Below, one piece after another: positions 32,815-44,315 of a stretch of 64,000 bases of DNA. How positions within the stretch are numbered: position 1 is the stretch's first letter; every line of letters begins with the position of its first letter. The translations under genes were made by a program, and so were the position numbers. The stretch spans positions 70,056,177-70,120,176 of the forward strand of contig NC_080582.1 in the NCBI RefSeq assembly GCF_029962835.1. Direction: 5' to 3'. The notes beneath the pieces were generated by a model that saw only the letters and a list, made by a program, of their open reading frames with translations, was not told where the DNA came from and made no database searches. This stretch comes from Magnolia sinica. Its lineage: Eukaryota; Streptophyta; Magnoliopsida; Magnoliales; Magnoliaceae.

Positions 32815-33954
32815 TGGTGCAGGGAGGGACGTGATGGGTCGATCACCGTTTTGGAAACGGATCGGCTACTCGTGCCACCAACCCGGTGGCTAATGATCGG
32901 TGCTCTGTGGGCCTCACCATGATGTATGTGTTTCATCCATTCCGTTCATCCATTTTTAAAGATCATTTTGGAGCATGATTTCAAGAATGAGAGGGATATA
33001 AATATCAGGTGGACCACACCACAGGAAAACAATAGTGATTGGATATCTACCATTAAAATCATCCTAAGGCCCACTGTACTGTTTATTTGACATCCAATCT
33101 ATTGATTAGGTCATACTGACCCAGATGAAGGGAAAATAAACAAAGATCAGCTTGATCCAAAACTTTTATGGCCCACAAAAGGTTTTTAATGGTTGACTCT
33201 CATTCAACACTCTTTCTTCTAATGTGGTCCAATTGAGATTGGGATATATTTCATTTTTGGTCTCATATCATAAAATGATCTAGAAAAATAGATGGATGGC
33301 ATGGATGAAACACATACATCATTATGGGCCCCACAGAGCACCAACCACAAGCCATTTGATGGTGGAGGGAAAGTAGTCAATCCGTTTCCGTTTTGGTCGG
33401 AGATAATTACTCGGAATCATAGAGCTCATTGGAATCTACCAGCCAGGAGGAATGAAATTACAATTCTTTAAATAAAGAACTTAAAGCTAGGGCGGAGTGT
33501 TAGACTTATACTCCGACTCAAACACCTTGAATGATAAACTTACTATGTAGGCAGCCTTTATTCCTACTACACTTCATGGTTTTTGGCCAAAAATAATAAG
33601 TGTTCAATTTGGTCTAACCATGTTATTATCTTAACTTTTTAAAGCACTCTTCATGTTGGCACTTGTACAACTTAAAAAATCAAAAGTTATACTTGAACTA
33701 AAATTTACTATCTATAGTAAAAATAAAACTAAACCGAATCTCGCAAATTTGGCATGGGAAATCTTGCGTAGCAAAGTTGGTTGGCTTAAGTAGGTCCTCC
33801 TACGCCAAAATCATATATAATATGTCAAAAACACATCCTGATTGGTGAAATATGACTGATTTAAGGTTTTGATGCTGTAGATTGTTTCCGCCTTCGATCA
33901 GGGCTTCTTTGGTCCATCTTTGCCATGAAAGTGTCTGCAACCTGCTCTACATTG
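32815..33954 (-). repeat. Left (3') LTR of the gypsy element, containing a MITE
   Basis: Plus-strand ends TGGTGCAGGGAGG and CTCTACATTG. It matches the right LTR apart from the MITE at 32855-33387 and its 9-bp duplication. The final pol frame reads through into this LTR. Confidence 0.8.
32855..33387. mobile_element. Mutator-like MITE, AAACGGAT ends, copy 2, inside the gypsy LTR
   Basis: Exact 9-bp CCGTTTTGG at 32846-32854 and 33388-33396 flanks AAACGGATCGGCTACTC...GTAGTCAATCCGTTT. The interrupted LTR text (GGTCGATCACC..) continues on the far side, proving insertion into the LTR. 533 bp, same body as the neighbouring copy 65 bp away. Confidence 0.85.
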
Positions 33955-35290
33955 GTCTCCTCCACTTCAAAAGAACTCGACCTCGAGTTCTCTTCAACCT
34001 TCCGTTCATGATACTCATTCAGGTCCATAACGTTAAAAGTATGCGAGATCTCTATGTCATTCGGAAGATCAATAGCGTAAGCATTGTCATTGATCTGTCG
34101 AATAATCGGTACCGGTCTAATCTTCTTATTCTTCAACTTGTGATAGTCCTAATTGGAAATCTATCATTGAATAGATGAACCATAACATTATCGCCCACCT
34201 CAAACACCTTTTTCCGCTGATGCTTGTCGGCTTACTAATTGTACTTGTTGTTCGAAGCTTACAACTTGACTTGCACATCCATATGAATGCTTATGATTCG
34301 GTCCGCCATATGTTCTATTGGAATGCTTATGCCTAGGAACTTGAGCAAAGAGAGCAAGTCAAGTGTGTGGTAGGGCACTCGATCATAAATAATTTGGAAC
34401 GATGACTTCTTTGTCCAGCGGTTCACCATATTGTTGAATGCAAACTATGCTTGAGACAAGGCCAAATCCCACTCCTTCAGCTTGGCACCTAAAATATACT
34501 GGATGAAGTTTCCAATGTGCGATTCACAACTTCAGTATGCCCATTGGTCTGCGGGTGGTAGGCACTATTGAACTAAAGTCACACACCAAATCGATTCCAT
34601 AAAGTCCACCAAAAGTGGCAAATAAACTCCGTGTCACGGTTAGAAGTAATGGTCTTGGGAACTCCGTATAGCCACATGACCTCTCTGAAGAATAGATTTT
34701 CCAAGTGTGTTGCATCAAGAGTCTTCTTACATGTGATAAAGTGCGCCATCTTTGATAAATGAATTACCACCACGAACACCAACTCTATCCTGCGCTGTAT
34801 TCATGGGAGACCAAGCACGAAGTCCATTGATAAGTCCTCCCAAGGGTCACGGGCATAGGTAACGGGGTGTAGAGGCCCTTATTATGAGACTGCTCCTTGG
34901 AGGTCTGATAAACATGACACCACCACACCACTTTACCCATGTCACGTACCAATTGTGGCCAATAACATCGTTTCTCAACAAGTGCCCGCGTCTTATCTCG
35001 CCCAAGGTGTCCACCAAGGCCACGTCTATGTAGCTCTTGGATAATCTACTCCCTCAGAGAACTTTGGAGAATGCACAGTTGATTCCTTTTAAAGAGGAAA
35101 TTGTCATGCATATGTAGATCACTGTAATGACCCTTTTGGCACCTCATCCATGCATTCTTGAAGTCTTCATTCTCGACATACATGTAACTCCTTGAGATAG
35201 TCGAAGTTGACCACCTCATTATTCATCGTAACTAGTAGTGATGTATGATAGCAAAGTACATCATCCACCTTGTTCTACTGCCTAGACCCG
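33861..35290 (-). pseudogene. Gypsy integrase and pol C-terminus
   Basis: Minus-strand blocks from 35100 leftward are a degenerate HHCC zinc region ([18 protein letters not shown]), then [40 protein letters not shown] and [10 protein letters not shown] of the integrase core. The C-terminal piece reads RQINDNAYAIDLPNDIEISH and FNVMDLNEYHE. The last part (33861-33954, VEQVADTFMAKMDQR...) continues in frame into the LTR. Several frames are broken. No chromodomain was recognised. Confidence 0.85.
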
Positions 35291-35390
35291 TGAAAAGGCC
35301 TAGCTATATGTCCGGGGGGGGGGGGGGGGGGATGAATAGGACTATGCCAAATTAAAACTTAACAGCAGAATTTAAATAAATTAAATACAG

Positions 35391-35790
35391 ATAGCAATAG
35401 ATAATCCCACAATACTGAATTTAAAGACAACATCAACTATACGAGTATTGATAAGTTGATACAGATGTTGTTCTAAGGACAACTTTATACCATAAAAACC
35501 AAGGGTTTATGGCAAGACAACCTTACTAGAACGGTTTGTGTATCAAAAACTCAAACTTTATATAGAGGAATAAATAAATAAATAGCAAGGATAGCAATAG
35601 ATAATCCCACAATACTGAATTTAAAGACAACATCAACTATACGAGTATTGATAAGTTGATACAGATGTTGTTCTAAGGACAACTTTATACCATAAAAACC
35701 AAGGGTTTATGGCAAGACAACCTTACTAGAACGGTTTGTGTATCAAAAACTCAAACTTAATACAGGGGAATAAATAAATAAATAGCAAGG
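35391..35790. repeat. 200-bp tandem duplication in one LTR only
   Basis: ATAGCAATAGATAATCCCAC starts at 35391 and again at 35591; the copies are nearly identical. The partner LTR has a single copy, so the duplication arose after insertion or in the template. Confidence 0.9.
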
Positions 35791-36543
35791 AATGAAATCT
35801 ACACTATTATAACATTCTCCACATTTGCATAAAAGAAATTACAACATTCTCCACAATGCAAAAAGGAAATTACAACCATCCACAAAAAGAAATAAACAAT
35901 CAAACCAAGACCAGAAATTATAGTGGTTCGCTTGTGTGTACACCAACTGTTTAGAAAAATAGCCACACAACTACTCCACTCCTAATATCCTCACACAGTG
36001 GATATTAGCTTTCACTATGAAAATAGATTTTTCTAGGTTCACCTAAAACCCTCACAATTGTGTCTTTCAAGTGGGCTTACACAATTCAAAAAACCCAACA
36101 TTCTGAGTTTTCTAGATCACATCAGACAAACCAAAAATAGAGATTTTTCTAACACAATCTCAAAAACCAAAACAGAAATTTACAATAATGTAAAATACCT
36201 AGATATTCTCTTTTTGATGCTGCCTGGAAGAACTACATCGGAGTAGAATTTCAACGTAGAAGTTCAATGTCCAAACTCACTTATGAAATGGTTCTAGGTT
36301 CTAAATTGATTTTAAATTAAATCAAGTTGGACTAACTCTATTTGATTTTGATTCCAAAAAAGGGTAATTCTCAATCCCTTCTTCAAATATGAATGGAATA
36401 TAGAATACAAAATTAAATATAACAAAACTAAATTAAGAGAATATTAAATAAGCACAATATAGCTTAAAAAGAACACTAACTTATCTCTCTGAGTGGTATA
36501 TTGATTTATCTTAAATTCAATGAAAAACTCTGAAATTCGTGCT

Positions 36544-36553
36544 CTATTTATAG
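36544..36553 (-). promoter_or_regulatory. TATA box, left LTR
   Basis: Minus strand CTATAAATAG, also present in the right LTR at 45328-45337. The palindrome array lies directly upstream. Confidence 0.7.
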
Positions 36554-36559
36554 GTGAAG

Positions 36560-36910
36560 AAATCGCGTTCACGATTGGTCCTGAGAACACGATGACTGGT
36601 CGTAGGACCAACAGATTTTTAAAATTTGGGTGCGATAGGATAAAGCCGTTCCACGATTGGTTGTAAGCCCTGCACGACCGCTTGAGGGATCTCCACAACT
36701 GGTTGTGTGGAACCTGAAATAGTTGATGGACTTTGAGTCGTAGCTGCAGGACTGGTCGAGAACGAGTCGAGCACTGTTCACACGACCGGTCGAGCAGTCT
36801 CCAAGACTGGTCGAGGCTTAACAAAAAATTCTAAAAATTTGCAACAAACTTAGGACTGGTCGAGCCAGTGCTAGGACTAGTCAAACAGAGTCTAGAACTA
36901 GTCAAGAAAC
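36560..36910 (-). promoter_or_regulatory. Array of palindromic GACYGGTC units upstream of the TATA box
   Basis: Roughly ten variants of (C)ACGACTGGTCGTG / ACTGGTCGAG lie within 360 bp upstream (minus sense) of the TATA box. Many are partly palindromic around GAC-NG-GTC. The position is U3, where retrotransposon enhancers sit. Confidence 0.55.
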
Positions 36911-38047
36911 ATTTTATTCACTTATAAAATGATCTAATTGAATTATGTATTCTAAATGACCTACTCTATGGTCAATCTAGGGTCATTCATACCTTAACCA
37001 TGATATATGAACATTGAAACTTCTTTTTCTTCAATTGATAGTCGTTCTTTGAAGTTCACGAAGCTTGAGATCATTACACATGATGACGCTTGAACCTGTG
37101 ACCTTTCGAAGAATATTCAAACTTGAATTTGTAGCCTTAAGAAGCTTGAACTTGAAATATCTTGAATCTTGAGCTTGAGGTACAAAGTAAAAAAGACTTT
37201 GTCTTGACTTGAAACTTGAATTATGAATCTTGAATATTGAACACTCACTTGATGTTGTACTCGAACATGACCATGGAATCTTGCATTGCTTGAAGTAAAG
37301 ACCTTTGTTCTTGAGTGATGCAATGTCTTCGTTATATAGAAGAGCTGGATAAGTCACAGATTCCAAGAGAGGTTTTAGCACTATAAAATTTAACAATTAT
37401 AGGAGCTAGAAACCATAACACTTACAATCTTCCCCTTTGTCAAATTTGTGACAAAACACACTTCATACAAACATAAATATTATACGCATAACGAATCATG
37501 CACCAGTTATAAAAGGAAACCAGTTACAACCTGGTTAAAGAATCATGCACCAGTTATAAAAACAAAGCATCAATTCGCATCAATTCCACTAACAATACTC
37601 CCCCTTAATTAACTCCCCTTCTCAAAATAGAATCATTCACAAACAACCCATCCACAATTCACATATCATATATCAAGCATGATAACCTTCTCCCCCTTTT
37701 TGTCACAATATGACGAAGGAAGAAACCAATACATAGAAGTGGAAAGATATAAAGAAGGAAGAATAAGAAGAGTATTGAGGAATAAATGATCAAGACAGAC
37801 AACATATGAAATCAATAAGCAAGTCAAATTCAAACATAAGTAACGAAGTTCAACCAAGTACTACAAAGTTAAGTCAAGTATAACCTCACAAGAGAAAATA
37901 AACCAAGTCGCATGAAAATTATTACAAACTAAGATTAAAAAAAAACTAATCAGATCCTGAAGAGGGAGTAGGAATAGATGGTTCAATCTGATGTAAACAC
38001 TTATTAATGTGCCTCATATATTTACGCATATAAGAAAATTGTGAATT

Positions 38048-39004
38048 CTAGGTTACACGAATTTGAGCCACCTGTTCCTCAAGAGAATGTAACCTCTTAG
38101 CGACATCAGAAGGCTGATAATCAGGGTCAGCCTCAGGATCTGATTCGAGCTCATTAAAGATATCGTCCATGTTTATGTCATCAGGAGGTAAATTGCCTTC
38201 TTCTTCATTTACAGCTTTAGCTCCACCAACACCCACATTGACTTGGCTTGTGGCCAACCTCAAATTCATCTTGTTTATATTTGAGTTGTTGAAAATAAGA
38301 TGTTGAATAAGAGCCTCTCCAACAGGCATAGCCACTAACATATGGGTGGCCAACACAGTCATAAGATATTCAAAAGAGATATCACTATATCCAGGATGGA
38401 GACGGAATTGTATGATAGAATAACAAATTAAAGAAGGAAGATAAAGATTTGAAATAAATATCCTGTGAAGGACCCTGTATCTGGGTAACAAGTACTTTGA
38501 AATAAGCGCATTCGCATTTTGACTCCATTGGGCATCTATATTGCACAGTGCTCTAGTAAGCATACATTTTTCTGATTCAGATGGTTTAGCTACTAGAGTA
38601 CAAATTGAAATACATTCATCATTGACAGGTATGTCCATTAGGCCAGAAATCAGATGTCGGTCTACTTCAAATGGACCTTCTCTAGTTGCTATAATAAAAG
38701 TTAAATTTTCAGTTGAAAAATCAGAAATACATGCAAACATAACTTGCGTAATAGACCGGTATGCCAGCCCACCCTAATGTAAAATGTTAGCCCATCCTAC
38801 AGATTGGAGAAGAGGAAGGAGTTCAAAAGGATCAAGATGTTCAACATGTACATGTCGTTCAATTATTACATTGCGCAACCTTAAATCCCGCACATAGGAG
38901 GGATCATCTTCAAGTGACCGAAGGTTGTGCCTTGTGATAGGTATCGATCTAGATGTTGAAGGACCACAAGAACTTTTCTTTTTGCCTCTACCATCCATTT
39001 GCAA
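38048..39004 (-). CDS. Extra sense ORF of the SIRE-like element (env position), one in-frame stop
   Basis: ATG at 39004; 319 codons to the stop at 38048, interrupted only by TAG at 38776-38774. The N-terminus is basic and Ser-rich (GRGKKKSSCGPSTSRS). Next comes NVIIERHVHVEHLDPFELLP-LLQSVGWANILH, then (after the stop) GLAYRSITQVMFACISDF, TENLTFIIATREGPFEVDRH and LISGLMDIP, then a mostly helical middle and an acidic C-terminus (DPEADPDYQPSD) ending in a coiled-coil-like LHSLEEQVAQI. The GW-h..F-D..f pattern resembles the 'putative plant transposon protein' domain found in ORFs beside plant retroelements. No signal peptide, clear membrane span or furin-like site is visible, so a true envelope role is not supported. 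Confidence 0.7.
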
Positions 39005-39136
39005 TTAGGAAATCAAGGAATCAAAAGGTTGCAAAAGAAATAGAGTGAGTTTTCTCAAAATCAGATTTTGGAGAAGAAAACCCCAAAAACCTCAAGAAAA
39101 CAAGAAATAAATCACTCCAAAGATGAAAAAGAAGTG

Positions 39137-39360
39137 ATATATACTTGAATCTACAAGGAATATGGAAATGAAGCACTAAGCTTGAAGAACAATGAAGATA
39201 GGTTCGACTGGTCGTGTTAAGACCCGTTGGAGAAGAAGCCTAAATGAAGAAAAGAGCTATTTTCCCCTAAATAAAGGACAAACCCGAGCTACACAACCGG
39301 TCGTGTACATGCTCGACCGGTCATGCCACGACTTGTCAAGTATGTACTCGACTGGTCGTG
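39137..39360 (-). promoter_or_regulatory. Candidate internal promoter for the extra ORF
   Basis: A cluster of five GAC-NG-GTC palindromes (39203, 39291, 39311, 39327 and 39347 regions), the same motif as in the LTRs, lies upstream of a TATA-like GTATATATCA (39146-39137). That site is 133 bp upstream of the ORF's ATG. This is an inference from motif arrangement. Confidence 0.4.
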
Positions 39361-39414
39361 CATAGCCAAAAATGTGCATTTTTCATAAAATTTTGAAATT
39401 TAAACATTCAAACT

Positions 39415-39415
<1 letters not shown>

Positions 39416-39462
<47 letters not shown>
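39416..39462. repeat. (AT)n microsatellite
   Basis: Continuous AT run between the RNase H end and the palindrome cluster. Confidence 0.95.
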
Positions 39463-39464
<2 letters not shown>

Positions 39465-39485
39465 GATACAAAAATGCATGAATAA

Positions 39486-40920
39486 TCAATTCAAATTGCA
39501 CATACCAAGATTAAATTTCAATTTAGAAAACCTACTTTTGTCGAGCAGTTTTATGAATATGTCAATAAGTTCAGTCTCGGTCGGAATGTATTCCAAAGAA
39601 ATTGTCTTTTCTTCCTCTAATTCATGAATATAATGATATATAATGTCAATGTGCTTGGTTTGTGACTGCTGGATTAGATTTTTAGATATATTAATTGCAC
39701 TGTAGTTATCACAATATAAAACCATAGAATCTTGTGAAATTTCGTAATCGCTTAACATTCTTTTCATCCATACTAGTTGAATACATGCATTACCAGCTGC
39801 AATGTATTCAGCTTCAGCAGTTGAGAGCAATACAGAACTTTATTTCTTACTTTGCCAAGAAACTAAACAGTTCCCAACATAGAAACAACCACCACTGGTT
39901 GATTTTCTATCATTAACGTTACCAGCCCAATCACTATCATTGTAACCAGCTAATTAAACACTAGTATCATGTGGATACCAAACACTTGCGACATATCGCA
40001 TAATCTGCTTAACAGCAGTTAAATATGACTCTTTATGGTCAGATTGATATCTAGCGCAAATTCCTACGCTAAATGCAATATCAGATCGACTCGCAGTTAA
40101 ATACAGCAAACTACCTATCATATTGCGATACAATTTAAGATCCATTTTCTTACCTATAGAGTCCTTTGAGAGTTTTAGAGTCGTACTCATAGGAGTATCA
40201 AAATTTTTTCCATTCTCAAATCCGAACTTTTTAAGTAAGTTTAAAGCATATTTAGTTTGAGAAATGAAGAAACCAACAGGTTGTTGTTTAACTTGCAATC
40301 CTAGGAAATAATTCAATTCCCCAACTAAACTCATTTCGAACTTAGATTTCACAAGATTTGTAAACTCAGCAGTCATGTTAGCACAGGTAGATCCATAAAT
40401 AATATCATCAACATAAATTTGTATTATTAAAATGTGATCATTATGTTTCTTTACAAACAAAGTCTTATCAACACTTCCTATTATAAAGTTATGACTTATA
40501 AAAAATTTAGTCAATTTTTCATACCATGCCCTGGGAGCTTGTTTTAAACCGTAGAGAGCCTTTTTTAAATGATAGACATGATCAATATTCTTAGAGTTTT
40601 CAAAACTCAATGGTTGTTCAACATATACTTCTTCATGCAAATCGCCATTTAAAAAAGCACTCTTTACATCCATTTGATAAATTTTGAACTTTCTAAAGCA
40701 AGCAATGTATATAAACAGTCTGATTGATTCAAGACGAGCTACTGGGGCAAAAGTTTCATTAAAATCGATGCCTTCAATTTGAGTGTATCCTTGTACAACC
40801 AGTATAGCCTTGTTTCGAATTATATTACCAAGTTCATCAGACTTATTTTTGAAAATCCACTTAGTCCGATAATATGTTTATCTTTAGGTCTAAGAACTAA
40901 GTATCAAACATCATTTCTAA
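39486..40920 (-). pseudogene. SIRE-like reverse transcriptase and RNase H
   Basis: From the 5' side: [41 protein letters not shown], the catalytic [46 protein letters not shown], then LAGYNDSDWAGNVNDRKSTS and the RNase H motif LSTAEAEYIAAGNA, then CDNYSAINISKN and TKHIDI. The catalytic DD is intact. The frame is open from 40673 to 39486 except for TAA near 39951 and a TAA near 39838. Sequence upstream of 40673 is also RT-like but frame-broken. Confidence 0.9.
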
Positions 40921-41279
40921 CAAATTGATTAAGCTCTTCTTGCATCGCAATTATCTAGTTTTCGTCAGTAAGAGCTTCTTTTATGTTAGCTGGTTCTATC
41001 TACGATGTAAAGCACACGTAGTTATACACATCTTCTAGTTGTCTACGAGTGCGTACATCAGTGAGAGAGTTTCCAAGAATTTGATTAGTTGGATGATCTT
41101 TAACAGTTCTCAGTTCAGAGTTGTTTTAATTTGATGAAGAATCTGGTTTATCAATTAGAAGTACTTCATCATTATCTGAACTTGAGACAGGTGTATTCAA
41201 ATCACAATCAATAACCACATTAATGGATTCTTGAATTACACTTGTCCTTTTGTTAAGAACCCGATATGCTCAACTATTT

Positions 41280-42570
41280 AGAGCATACCCTAAAAATATC
41301 CCTTCATCACTTTTGGTGTCAAACTTACCCAGATTTTCTTAGTCACGCAAAATATAGCACTTGCTGCTAAAAACTCGAAAGTATTTGACAGTAGGCTTCT
41401 TATCAAACCACATTTCATAAGCCATTTTACCGTTTGATTTTCTAGTGTAAACACAGTTAATTATATAACATGCAGTATTTATGGCTTCGGCCTAAAGATT
41501 TTTAGGGAGCTTCATACTATTTAACATAACATTTGTCATTTCTTAAAGTACTCTATTTTTTCTTTCTACTATACCATTTTGTTGTGGTGTTTTGGGCGCA
41601 GATAATTCATGTGATATTCCCTGATCACTACAAAACTTCTCAAAACCGCTATTCTCAAATTTTGATCCATGATCACTACAAATCTTACAGACTTGAGTCT
41701 CTTTTTCAGTTTGGATACGTCTTTAACTTCATCTAGAGTTTCTGATTTGTCTTTTAAGAAGACTACCTAAGTATATCTGGTAAAGTCATCAAGGATTACC
41801 AGAATATACTTTTTGCCACCTCGACTCTCCGTTCTAGTTGGTCCAATGAGATCCATATGGAGGAGTTTGAGCGGTTTAGATGTGACATTAAAGTCCACCT
41901 TTTTGTGAGAACTCCTAATTTGCTTGGCAATCTGGCATTCACCACATATTTTATCTATTTTTTATAGTTTGGGTAGGCCTCTTACTAACTCTCTTTTGCT
42001 CAATCTATACAAGTTACGGTAGTGTACATGTCTAAGGCGTTTATGCCATAAGTCAGTCTCATTGGTATGGACCATGTAACATGATAAATTAGATGAGCTA
42101 TAGTAACTTACAATATAGCAGTTTTCAAAAGTTTCGCGACCAGTTAATATTACAGAACCGTTTTTATTTAAAATTTCACATCCTAGGTTGGAAAATTTTA
42201 TGCTATGATTTTTATCGCATATTTGAGAAATGCTTAATAAGTTGTGTTTTAAACCTTCTATATATAAAACATTCTCAATTAAAGGGAAGTTAGAAAGTTG
42301 AACTGTACCTTGGCCAATAATCCTACAGTTACTACCATCACCAAATGTGACTGAACCGTCGATCATGTCTTTAAGATTGGTGAACAGACCCTTATCGGCT
42401 GTCATATGTCTGGAGCAACTACTATCTAGGTACCACTTTGAATGGTTAGAAGCTTTGAAAGCGGTGTGGGCAGTCACACACGTAACCTTAGGAACCCATT
42501 TCATTACAGTTTTGGGTTTAGGAGTGTAGTTGGTCTTCTTGTGTTTGTAGTTGATATAAGACCGACCCAT
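41280..42570 (-). pseudogene. SIRE-like protease and integrase
   Basis: Protease block KWYLDSSCSRHMTADKGLFT (the usual D-S-G is D-S-S), GDGSNCRIIGQGTV and LKHNLLSISQ are followed by the pre-integrase ETDLWHKRLRHVHYRNL. Integrase core follows: KICGECQIAKQIRSSHKKVD, LKLLHMDLIGPTRTESRGGK and YILVILDDFTRY. A stop (near 41960) separates pre-integrase from core, and the second half of the core is frame-shifted. Confidence 0.85.
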
Positions 42571-42675
42571 TGAGTTAGATTTTAAGAGCTCCTTAAGTAA
42601 ATCAACAATTTCCTCAGCTAAAGGATTACGATTCTGATTTTTATAGTTGATATGGTTGCTTTTAGGTTTTAAAGA

Positions 42676-44169
42676 TTAAAAAGTTTTAGCATTTTTAGAA
42701 TAATTTTGATTTGAACTTTTCCCTTTTAAGTTTGAAGACTCTCCTTTCACAAACTTAGGAGGAGTATTCTTATGCTTGGGAGGAATATTTTTGTCGTAGT
42801 CCAAACCGGATCGGTCATCACATTTTCTGGATCCGGATAATAGTTTTTGTAACTTAGGATCACCTTGGGCATACCTCCATGTATCCTTTAAACTCAAAAG
42901 TGAAGAGACTTCAAGTTTTAGTTTTTCATTTTCAGATTTTAGATTTTCAATAAGGGAGGTTTTGAAATCTAAATCGCATTTAGTTTTTTTCAAAAGAATC
43001 TGAAATGTGGGATTTTTCTAAAACAAGAGTATTAAAATTTTCTTTAAGTTTCAAAAACTTTTCTTTCTGAAGTTTTAGTTTTATCGTAATCTTACAACTT
43101 TCCTTGTATAGGGCATTGTAAGCATATTGAAGATGTTTTTCGTTTTCATGATCACTATTCAGATTTTCTTCACTAGTTGAATTATCATGATCTGAAAAAG
43201 TAAACTTTGCTAGAGTCATAAGGGTTTTGACTTCATTACCCGACTCGGTTTCAGAATCTTTTGATTAAGAAGAGGCTTCAGAGCCAAAAGATTCATCTCA
43301 AGTAGCCAACATACCTTTCCTTTTAGGTTTGTCCTTTTTAGGACACTTGTTTGCTAAATGCCCATATTCATGGCAGTTGTAACATTGACTATCTTTTAAA
43401 GATTTTCAAGTTTTAGATTTAGATCTTTTCATATCATTTGATTTTTGAAAATCAATCCTCTTTTTACTTTTGAAAATCTTATAAATTTTTTTAATTAAAA
43501 GGGTCATATCATCTTCAGAATTTTCTAAATCAGAATTACTATTTTCTTGAGAAATACATTTAGAAGATTTAAGATCGATGGATTTACCTTTAGGAGCTTT
43601 AAAGTTTAACTCATACGTTTGTAAAAAACCAACTAACTCTTCTACCCTCATGTTGTCCGTATCACGAAGTTCCTGGATCGCAGTCACCTTTGAATTGAAC
43701 CGTTCAGGTAGTGAGCGTAGTATCTTTGCATAGACTTTGCTTTCTGAGATTTTATCACCGACACCCCACATAGGGTTAACAATGTCATTCAATCTAGTAT
43801 AAAAGTTCATGAATGTTTCACTTTCCTCCATACGTATTTCCTTAAATTTGGTTGTGAGGATTTGGACTTTAGATTTCTTGACGATTGTTGTTCCCTCGTA
43901 TGTCATTTCTAAAATATCCCAGGCTTGCTTTGCAGTATCATAGGATATAATTCTTTTGATTCATCTAGTGATAGTGCGCAAGTTATGGCGTTTAAAGCCT
44001 TTGCATTGACACTACTCTCATTTTTCTGAAGAGTGGTCCAAGAGAAGTAAGGTGTAACTCTCATAGTTTTGGATCCATCGATGCTAGTTACTTCAGTGGT
44101 AGGAGGGGTCCATTCAGTCACTATGGCTTGCCACATGCTCTCATCCATGGATTTTAAGAAAATCCTCAT
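42676..44169 (-). pseudogene. SIRE-like gag
   Basis: The N-terminal part contains MRIFLKSMDESMWQAIVTEW. The UBN2 core follows (SKVQILTTKFKEIRMEESET, FYTRLNDIVNPMWGVGD, KILRSLPERFNSKVTAIQE). A complete CCHC knuckle CYNCHEYGHLANKCPKK is at about 43385-43340. A Lys-rich coiled-coil-like stretch occupies 43219-42980. A few stops split the frame. Confidence 0.85.
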
Positions 44170-44300
44170 TTTGGCTTTCCAATAGGCATAATTGGAGTCA
44201 TCAAATGGTGGAGGCCTAGTGACTGAAAGACTATAAAAAATAGCTCATATCGATTAGCTCAAGAAATAAATCCAAATAGAATAATTAAAAATGAGCTTTA

Positions 44301-44313
44301 GGCTCTGATACCA
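44301..44313 (-). promoter_or_regulatory. Primer-binding site of the SIRE-like element
   Basis: Minus strand TGGTATCAGAGCC, the canonical initiator-Met tRNA complement, 2 nt from the LTR edge. Confidence 0.95.
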
Positions 44314-44315
44314 CT

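Larger units (their letters stand above)
35291..37426 (-). repeat. Left (3') LTR of the SIRE-like element
   Basis: 2,136 bp, longer than the partner LTR mainly because of a 200-bp tandem duplication (35391-35790) and a short one near 35807-35875. A run of 18 G lies at 35314-35331. TATA box at 36544-36553. Confidence 0.85.
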
